The translations under genes and the position numbers were made by a program. A stretch of 64,000 bases of DNA from Ceratobasidium sp. AG-K (lineage: Eukaryota > Basidiomycota > Agaricomycetes > Cantharellales > Ceratobasidiaceae), in assembly GCA_037039685.1 (NCBI GenBank), contig JAWNGF010000004.1:5146001-5210000 (forward strand), written 5' to 3'. Below are positions 56,223 through 64,000 of this stretch, one piece after another. The notes under the pieces were generated by a model, which ran no database searches, was not told where the DNA came from, and saw only the letters and a program-made list of their open reading frames with translations. Position 1 is the first letter of the stretch. The number at the start of each line of letters is the position of its first letter.

Positions 56223-57384
56223 ATGAAGTTCTCTGCTGTTGCTGCTCTCCTCGCCTCGGCCTCGGCCGCCTCCGCCCACTCTTGGGTTCAGGCCGTCTGG
56301 ATCAACGGTTAGTTCTCCCCCTCATAGTGTTGCTCCAACTATGAGACTGAACCTTTTCTAGGCGTTGACCAGGGCTCTGGCGCCAACTCCTACATCCGTT
56401 CGCCGCCAAGCAATAGCCCGGTCAAGGACCTCACAGGCTCCGCGATCTCTTGCAACGCGAACAACCGAGCCGTGCCCAAGACACTCAACGTCGCTGCCGG
56501 AGATGTCATCACGTTTGAATGTAAGTCTTGTTTGTCATGTATTTTTGCACCTCGTTGAACTCGCGCTCTTAGGGGCTCACGACAACCGTGGCGACGACAT
56601 CATGGACCGCAGCCACGTTGGACCAGCTCAGGTTTGGGTTGCTCCTACTTCGTCCAATGGCGCCGGTGCCGTTTGGGCCAAGCTCTTCTCCCAGGGATAC
56701 ACCGACGGCTGGGTATGTCTGCCCGATCTCAAATCGATCTTCCGAGCTAATTTCTCCCGCATATAGGCCACCAACAAGGTGATCGATGCGAAAGGCATGA
56801 TCTCGATCACTGTTCCCGACCTCAAGGCCGGTGACTATCTCTTCCGCCCCGAGTTCATCACACTTCACGAGGCCGACACTCGCTACGACCAGAACTCGGC
56901 TCGCGGAATGCAAGCCTACATGGAATGTATCCAGTTCAAGATCACTTCCTCCGGCTCCAAGACGATCTCCAACGGAGTTGACTTCAACAAGGCGTATACT
57001 TATACCGACAAGGGCATCTTGTTCAATATCTACGGCGCCGATCCTAAGACCTATGTCGCTCCTGGTGGCCCAGTCTCTTCCATCTCTGCCGGTGGTTTCA
57101 TTGGCAAGCCCGCTGCCGGTAGCAAGCCTTCCACACCCACCACGGCCAAGACCACTGCGGCTGCAAAGCCTACTACGACCGTAAAGGCCACTCCCACCAA
57201 GATCACCACTGTCGTTGTCAAGCCTACCACTACTGCTGCCCCCAAGCCCACCCCTCCTACTTCGGGAGGCGCCATCGTCGCCAAGTACGGACAATGCGGC
57301 GGGCGAGGCTGGACCGGCGCGACCACCTGCACTGCTGGCTCTACTTGCAAATTTAACAACGAGTGGTACTCTCAGTGCCTCTAA
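56223..57384 (+). CDS. AA9 lytic polysaccharide monooxygenase with CBM1
   Basis: Exons 56223-56307, 56362-56520, 56573-56712 and 56767-57384. A signal peptide ([18 protein letters not shown]) is followed by mature His1 in [11 protein letters not shown], the first copper-brace ligand. The second His is in [10 protein letters not shown] and the axial Tyr is likely in QAYMECIQF. Conserved AA9 blocks include [11 protein letters not shown] and [17 protein letters not shown] Thr/Ala/Lys/Pro-rich linker leads to a C-terminal CBM1 ([21 protein letters not shown] with the terminal NNEWYSQCL), a cellulose-binding cystine knot. It is a secreted copper enzyme that cleaves cellulose or hemicellulose oxidatively with H2O2 or O2. 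Full length, about 333 residues, no defect seen. Confidence 0.92.
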
Positions 57385-58321
57385 GCCTTTGAATTCTGGA
57401 ATGGTTCCGGAGTTCTTGTCCATGGGTCGACTTCCGTAGCATAGTCTAGTTTTCTTATCTCTTGGTCTCCCGAGACGCAGTTCCATTCGCATGTGCCTAG
57501 ATAACCTCACATTTGTACTCCTTTGACATTAATTGCACATTTATCTTTTTTCGATACATACATAACTTGGCGTCCAATTTTCAAACGAGTGCTGTCATAG
57601 TCAAACGGAGACGGACTCGATTCAAGAGTAGGTCAGTTCTTTCGATTGATATTAATCACTAGAGTCCCTGTATGCGCCATTGTTGTCCCCAAATCTGGTG
57701 GAGCGCAACACCACTAATATTCTGGGACCCATCGTAGAAGCGCGAAGCAGTTCGGTAATGACAGACCTGGGCTCACTCGATATTTTGCTGCCTTTTGGGA
57801 CAAGTAAGCGATCGCACTGTTACCGAAAATAGAAAGACATAGGTCATATATAGTGAATGGTATTCGTTTTTTTAGGCTCTGCTTCCCAGAGTCGCTCAGG
57901 ATCTCTCACAATGGCTCGTGGCGGATTGTATCCGCTTCACTCTGCCAAGTCAAGCCGATCAATTTTTTATGGGGCTTTCTTTATGCCATAGCTTATTGTA
58001 TGTATTAAGCTCCAATACTTTTGCACTTGCGGTTGACACCGCGAGACCCATATTGAGGTGGAGTCGCTCCCCAGGGGTGGGTTGGTTTAGATGCTCGATG
58101 TTGTTTGATGACGGGTTGGGTTTGTGTACGCTTGTTTGGGCTTGTTACGATCGTGCAGGTAACGATTTATTCCAGGTTGGGTATGTACCATTTGGAGAGG
58201 GAGATTCTCTCGAATATGCCAAGCCAACTTGAACCCAGGCAACGACTCGCTGAATTAAACGCCCGCGCAGCTATGAAAAGTGGATCGGAGGCGACCATAA
58301 ATTCACATTAAATACCCACCC
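57385..58321. other. Convergent intergenic region
   Basis: It lies between the AA9 gene and the minus-strand kinase. Open frames at 57918-58311 are short and unrecognised. Confidence 0.4.
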
Positions 58322-59787
58322 TCATCCAGCAAACCCACCCGCAAGTCCAACAGCCCCACTCACAGCCGCATCTCCCACAAAAACTACACCAGCAACTACG
58401 CCCCGTCCCTCGTCTTCTACATCTGAAGCCTCTCCCTCGCCAACACCCAGCCCTCCCCGGATCCGACCAAGTTCATCCACCACCAACGCGCGGTATTTCT
58501 TTATCCCCACCAACGACCCACCGAAGCACAAGATCGTCTCGTCAGGCTTGACGGCTTTCGGACCATGACTCATAAGGAGGTTGATATGCTCCGCCAAACT
58601 GCGTGCACACGTTCGGAGTACGCGCAACGCATCGGGGTCTGCGTCGTCGAATGCGCTGGAAAATATGAGCGGGGTGAGGGACGTGAGGCGGTGTTTCCGT
58701 TCGATGAGGTGAATGTTTATGTTCGGTGTGGGTATCGGGGAGGGCGGTTTGGGCGTCCCGTTGGGTGTCAATACGGGTGGAGAGAGGGTGCCTGTGCCGG
58801 CTGTACCCGTCACGCCGTCGACGATACTCGCTTCGACGGGTACGGAGAGGGCGGTGGGGACTTTGATCGCAGTTGGCCCTGGACTGGGAGGCGGAGCGTT
58901 GGCGCTGCCCTCTCCCGAGGGAGGAAGCGGTGGTGGGTCGGCAGTATAAACGACGCTAAATAGGTCGGGTGGGACGGTTATTCCAAAATGGGAAAATACG
59001 CGGGCGCGAAGGGTAGGTTTTTGCGTTTCTGAATTGACTTCGGAGGTTATTGGTTCTGGGTCTGGTTCAATGGTTAGTGAGTAACTCGAGAAATAATTGT
59101 GATAATAATAACGTACCAGGCGAGGCAGTGTATAATGACTCCCTGTCCCATTGCGATAGGATCTGCCGAACCGCCGTCCTCCCGACCAAATATCCACTTC
59201 CCTCGTCACCGAGCATCCAGCCCCACCCACCACTCCGGCCCAGCTCTTCCAACCCCGCCTGTTCGCCTTCTTTTCGCTTGAAACTAACGCAGTTGCTGCC
59301 CGTACCGGCGATGACGACTACTGCCGACTTGGCATGTGGGTGAGAAGATAGTGGTGCGGCGAGGAGATGGGTATCATTGGCAATGATAAGCCGGGCAAGT
59401 GGAACCGAAAGGAGGGAGGAGAGCGGCTCCTGGAGTGAATATATACTGGCTGGACTGTCGCATCCTGAGATACCGAGCCAGGCCGCGGTTATCAGTGGGG
59501 ATGAGGTAGGCAAGGACGACTATTGAATATGGTGAATGTTTAACCGATAAGCACGGTCAAGTATGAAAATTGAGATTTTTCACCTTTGACCCCGTAGCAG
59601 CTTGTAGGGCGGCTTCAACAGCTGTTCTGACTGCACGCAGGAAAGCGACCATGCCGACATCCATGAAATTCGACGGACCTCCCGCCCCTCGGCCAACAAC
59701 ATTACCGGATGTATCGACGATGACAGCAGAAGTCTTGGTTCCTCCACAATCAACACAAAGAAAGAGCCGGTTCTGGTCAGAGGTCAT
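58322..59787 (-). CDS. N-acetylglucosamine kinase (BadF/BadG/BcrA/BcrD ATPase family)
   Basis: Phosphorylates GlcNAc to GlcNAc-6-phosphate, the substrate of the deacetylase at 34206-36664. The ATG at 59787 starts MTSDQNRLFLCVDCGGTKTS, the DGGGTKT-like phosphate-binding loop of the actin/hexokinase fold. A first intron (about 59585 to 59515) leads to AAWLGISGCDSP, LIIANDTHLLAAPL, VVVIAGTGSNC (second phosphate loop) and WMLGDEGSGYLVGRTAVRQIL, all family hallmarks. A second intron near 59110-59070 leads to the C-terminal half (SLTPLIFSSAFDDADPDALRVL, TILCFGGSLVG). A Pro/Ser/Thr-rich insert of about 60 residues sits in between, longer than in animal NAGK. The stop is at 58322-58324. Alternative upstream codons lack an ATG. 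Confidence 0.88.
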
Positions 59788-60156
59788 GCTATTAGTCGTT
59801 CTGGTCGTGTGCAAGTCCAACTCGTCGGTTAAAATATGATATAGGCGTGGCTGCGAGTTATAGCTGTCGTGTGCAATTCTAGAAACACGATCTTATGGGT
59901 ATCAGAGAGAGACGAGATAGCGACAGCTCATCCAAGATCAAGGTCGGCACGCATGTGGTGGGTCACTCGAGGCATCCGAAGCCGGCGGCTAAGATAGCCG
60001 GAACTTGCCGAGTGATTTGCCGAGCCAAGCACATGTGGGTCACCGGGCTTCACGACTTTCTGTATAGACTTGGGCATGACAAGTATTGATGTTTCTATTC
60101 CCATATTCCCGGAATCCTAATGAAAATAACCCAGATGCAGCTATTTTATTTTATGT
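59788..60156. other. Intergenic spacer
   Basis: No gene recognised between the kinase start and the end of the methyltransferase gene. Confidence 0.4.
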
Positions 60157-61798
60157 CTATCGATCTTTGGCTAATTGGTCCGTGATGAACAGGATCTATG
60201 TATACCAGTCAGGACAATTCAATACTTGAGAGGTTGGACTTACATCTGGCGCAAAAGGCCACTTGTCAAACTCCTCCACAACTCTGGCAATCTCCTGGAT
60301 CGTCAACGAATTTACGCGGGCTTTGATATCGACACGCTTATCCTTTGGAATGTCGGGGCCGGTCAGTTTACCCAACAAACTCGATGCTCCAGGACCGAGA
60401 TTCCTATGAAATGTAAGACAAAATATTCGAGGGTGTGAGGAATTAACATACTGGATCGACTTTTCCAACGGAGTACTTTTAAGGATGAACAATTGTCTCA
60501 GGACGTAATCCCATTTATCCAGTCTGACATTCGTAAGAGCCGACTCCGCTGTTGCTGAACGTGGGAAGACAAAGCCTTCAACTAAAGGATCAAAGTTGCG
60601 CGAGACGAATGGTTGCCCTATCCGACTATTCGAGTGCCATTAGGTTAGTTTCCTCGCATTGGGACAATAGACGACTTACCGAGGAATGGGTGTTTTTGCT
60701 TTTCCACCAACAAAGGCTTCAGCTTTGGGGTAAAACACCGCGTCGTAATTCGCAAGCATCTCATCTGGTATGGTTGGCGTAAGCGAAGCTGTGGCTTCTG
60801 CCACTAGGGTGAGTTTGCAGCGTGCGCCCGTTCCGGGTGGGGTTTGCATTCTCTACCAAATTAATTTCCTCATTCAGAGAGACAAATGGAGCGTACCTCT
60901 TCCATCCTGCTCGCTAGTAGCCATGACATGCGCATTCGCCCGTATTTATACAGCCACGTTCGTTCTGGAATTGTGCGGAGTAGTTGGGCGATGAGCTGCT
61001 CGCCCACGGGGCCGAGTGGGAGGTGCCCGACAAACGAGAGTACAGAGTGGGGTTCTGTCGTACATGCAAAATTTATTTAGAGAATATAAATATAAACCAG
61101 AAATCACGCACCTTTCCAGTCTTCGACATGCACGTCGTCCATCAATCCCAGCTCTTTAATCTGCTCATAAGCTTCCCAAACAAATCCCGATTGAGGAATG
61201 ACGTGCACCCGGTCGTCAAAGTATTCCAGTTCCTAGCCAGGGTGAATAGTGCGCTGTTACAGAGGCAGCTGTCATACCTTGAGGAGATTGAGATATTTGA
61301 GCTCTTCCTCCAGTACGATTACTCGCTTCACTTCCGAGCGAGGGAGCTCGAGCAAGGCACGTGTGACAGCTCCAGGACCTGCCTTACACTTCAGTACTAT
61401 CGCAAGCTCAAACATTTGAAGAACATACCAGGAAACGCTTCGATAACAACCCTCCCTCTCCTGCTCTTTCGGCCTTCACCAACCCTCAATGCACCCCTCA
61501 CAAATGCCCTGGCCGTATCCATATCAATCAACGAGCATCTCCCCTTGGTCGAGGGCACATTTAATTTGGTATCCGCCTTTTTCCCATCGGGCAATGGGGG
61601 GAAGTCTGCTGGGACTTTATTCTTGACCGGCCGGCCCTCAGGATAGGTGAGCGCGAGGCGCGAAAAGATGGAGTTGAGTGTTTGGTTGTACGCCGGTCCT
61701 TGGATAACTCCGTTGGCTCCAATTGCTGGGACACCACTCCGAGCCGCGTATTGACGTGTGAGGGGGAGATGGGCGAGTGTCCGTCGGGAGGCGAGCAT
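60157..61798 (-). CDS. Mitochondrial rRNA adenine dimethyltransferase / mtTFB-like
   Basis: The N-terminus (MLASRRTLAHLPLTRQYAARS) has the Arg/Ser-rich amphipathic character of a mitochondrial presequence. Across an intron the SAM motif reads VIEAFPGPGAVTRALLEL, a variant of the KsgA/Dim1 E.GPG.G.LT motif, followed by RVIVLEEELKYLNLLK and VHVIPQSGFVWEAYE. Later exons carry LSFVGHLPLGPVGEQLIAQLL, at the place of the family's catalytic NLPY-like motif (here GHLP), and CKLTLVAEATA. The C-terminal helical domain ends through a last short exon at the TAG at 60157-60159. The family both dimethylates small-subunit rRNA and, in fungal Mtf1, serves as the mitochondrial transcription factor. The replaced NLPY suggests the transcription-factor role may dominate here. 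Confidence 0.8.
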
Positions 61799-62074
61799 GA
61801 GGGAGGTAAGGGATTTCGGTAGATCACGTGATTGTGATCTCCATTCGCTCGACGACTTGGAGATGGGTCATGAGCTTGGATTTCTCTGTAAAGCCCATAC
61901 CCCAGCCAAGAACGCGTTGAGTTGCATTATTAACGTACAAAAAAACCATACAATTACCTGCGTCGACCAGGCTACTATTTTGGACAGTCACATGACGAGC
62001 GATGTCTCATGTAACAATTCCCTTGTGTGCGTTTGTATGTGATAGACTTGACGCCCTCCACCACCTCTCGCATA
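61799..62074. promoter_or_regulatory. Divergent promoter between mtTFB-like gene and second NLR
   Basis: This short region is shared by two opposite starts (61798 and 62075). No specific motif was assigned. Confidence 0.35.
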
Positions 62075-64000
62075 ATGTCCAAGTCAAAGCCGAAGAGCTT
62101 TCGCTCACGCGCCTCCCATGCATGGGAAAAAATGCTCGGCTCATCTTCACCAACGGCACCCCCTTCAGGATCTACCACGCCGAGGCCCACTACTTCACCA
62201 CCCGCGATTAAGCTACCTCCTCCGTCTCCTAGTCAAGGAGAACCTATTTCACGATTTCCAAGCCTTTCCGTGGCAGGGACATCATCTCCAGTGCCTTCCG
62301 TGCAAATACTTCCGCCTCCAGAGCCTAGCCCAGCGATCGCATCTTCGTCACCTCACTCAAATAATCAAAGATCCACCCCTAATCCAGTACGTAGCGGAAG
62401 CGTCGCATGGAACGGATTTCGTACCGCACTTGGCGCTCTGCACAAAAGTTCTTCGTTATTTCCACTTCTTCAATCCGCAATTGGCGGGCTTGCGTCATGC
62501 GTGAATACGTTTGAGGCAGGTCAATATACCCTACAGCCCCAGCGACACCTAACTGTCCTGTTCAATAGGAGTACTCAAATAACACAATAGAGTTCGAGGC
62601 TTTGACCTTGGAGCTCAAGATGCTGAGTGAATCATTAGATCGGCATTTTCGAGAATCCAAGTCCACGCCAATGTCGGAGTTTATTGCGAAAACCGCGCAG
62701 TGAGTGACGGGCCTACATCAGTTCTTGGAATAATGCTGATCCACATATGTCAGATCGATTCAGGAACAAGTTGACTTAATCGCTGCGAGACAAGACCGAA
62801 ATATCAGCAGGCGTTTATTGGGGATAGAGCAAGACAAGGAAATCCTAATAGGGGGTTATCGACAAATCGAAGTCTTATTTCGGCAATTACAGGTAATCGT
62901 TCAGCCTCATATACCTAGTTTAGCGATCTGACTTAGTCCTAGGTTGATGCTGATCTTAGCACGTGGAGCATAGCGAATAAGCACTTGACGGTGGGTCTGC
63001 TCCATTTGCTAATTTTCTGATGCTCAGAGGTGTTACTCTAGAATACCTATCTCAACGATATGAAGCCTGCAAAACTTGCGACTTATGACTCGAGCTTATC
63101 AACACAGATCAACCGAAGAACTTGTACCAAGGATACGCGCACCGCAATTCTAAACGGCCTCAACGACTGGGCCACCGACCCCGCGAAGCCTAACATATAC
63201 TGGATGAATGGTATGGCTGGCACTGGCAAAACTACCATTGCATGCACATTCGCTGGTGCCCTCAAAAAGCGTAAACTGCTGGGTGCAAGTTTCTTCTGCA
63301 CACGCACCAGTGCCGAGTGCCAAGACGTAACTCGAATCATCCCCACCATTGCTTACCAGCTTGCCCGATACTCCATTCCGTTCCAATCAGCATTATGCCG
63401 GGTACTTGACAACGATCCAGACATCGCAATGCGCACAATATCAACACAGTTCGAGAGCCTGATCAAGGAACCATTGCTCGAGGTCAAGGCAGCGATACCC
63501 GAGGGACTAGTTGTCATCATTGATGCGCTGGACGAGTGTACCGCCACGAAAGGGATCGAACTCGTGCTTGACATGCTATTTCAAGCCGCACCCGGTCTTC
63601 CACTGAAGTTTTTTGTTGCAAGCAGACCGGAGCCAAGCGTCCGGAAGAAGGTCGAAAGTCAACCACACCACTCACGCTCCGCCTTTATTCTACACGAAGT
63701 CAAGCAATCTGAGGTGCAGGCGGACATCGAGCTGTACCTGCGAGAGGAGCTAAAATCCGTTTCACGCACCATCCTGCAACGCCTAGTCGAGTTATCTGGC
63801 AACCTATTCATCTATGCTGCTACGGTGGTGCGATATCTTCAATCTGGAAACTTGCATTCCCGCCTGGAAATAATGCTTTCGGTCAAGTCCACGTCGAATA
63901 CAAAACATGCCGAAATCGACGAGCTGTATGCGACTATCCTATCAACTGCATTTAATGACGAGAGGCTTGAGAAGGAAGAGAAGGAAGTGATGAGGCTTGT
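62075..64000 (+). CDS. NACHT NLR-like protein, paralog of 50467-55317 (3' end beyond window)
   Basis: Starts MSKSKPKSFRSRASHAWEK, matching the first NLR, then a Ser/Pro-rich linker and the same helical region (TALGALHKSSSLFPLLQSAI, EFEALTLELKMLSESLDRHF). Introns fall at homologous places. The first seems to use a GC donor (GAG|GCAGGT at 62516) with the acceptor at 62568, since GT alternatives give a stop. The NACHT domain has GMAGTGKTT and VVIIDALDEC and is about 70% identical to the first copy by eye. The sequence runs open to the window edge, so WD40 repeats, if present, lie outside. It probably acts as a non-self receptor like its neighbour. Confidence 0.88.

Noticed and set aside
56569..57510. 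313-codon minus-strand frame over the AA9 gene
   Set aside because: Gly/Ser/Arg-rich shadow of the Thr/Ala/Pro linker and GC-rich third positions of the plus-strand gene.
58565..58963. Plus-strand frame over the GlcNAc kinase C-terminal half
   Set aside because: Antisense to a well-supported kinase, with no motif of its own.

Overview
The window looks like nuclear DNA of a filamentous basidiomycete, most likely Rhizoctonia or another Ceratobasidiaceae. This is an inference from gene content and gene structure: many short introns of about 50-60 bp, F-box/LRR families, HET-E-like NACHT-WD40 proteins, an AA9-CBM1 monooxygenase, ricin-B-type lectins, Tf2-like chromoviral retrotransposons and Tnp2-type DNA transposons. 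No rRNA, tRNA or CRISPR was recognised.

Positions 1-1226 hold a decayed F-box/LRR-like gene. Positions 2189-23692 are a three-level nest of mobile elements. The outer layer is a Plavaka/CACTA-like DNA transposon whose ends both begin CACTGTGGACCCC and are flanked by ATA. It carries a rightward Tnp2-type transposase gene (6155-23313) and a divergent leftward accessory gene (2973-5736) that has a small MITE in one intron. Exon 2 of the transposase was hit by Ty3/Gypsy element A (6734-20632, minus strand, TTCAC target duplication). Element A's pol was in turn hit by a second element of the same family, B (10302-17245, plus strand, CTTTT duplication). Element B is structurally intact. Comparing A and B gives the most unusual biology here: an apparently self-priming primer site, a gag/pol overlap with a canonical GGGAAAA slippery heptamer and hairpin, and a leader of about 1.45 kb that is almost free of AUG yet contains two conserved, methionine-free open frames upstream of gag.

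Positions 24282-32764 (minus strand) hold two paralogous beta-trefoil/coiled-coil proteins flanking a broken F-box/LRR gene, then a glutathione S-transferase-like gene and a polytopic membrane protein with a signal peptide. An N-acetylglucosamine-6-phosphate deacetylase lies at 34206-36664. Positions 36665-43308 are gene-poor and contain a diverged segmental repeat. Positions 43309-49945 hold an F-box/LRR protein, an allantoate-permease-type MFS transporter and a wax-synthase-like acyltransferase.

Positions 50467-64000 are bracketed by two tandem-oriented NLR (STAND) paralogs, the second cut by the window edge. Between them lie an AA9 lytic polysaccharide monooxygenase with CBM1, an N-acetylglucosamine kinase and a mitochondrial rRNA dimethyltransferase/mtTFB-like gene. 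The deacetylase and the kinase belong to the same amino-sugar catabolic route. The NLR pair and the lectin pair look like non-self-recognition or defence-type families. Exon boundaries are read by eye from frame continuity and GT-AG signals, so individual boundaries may be off.
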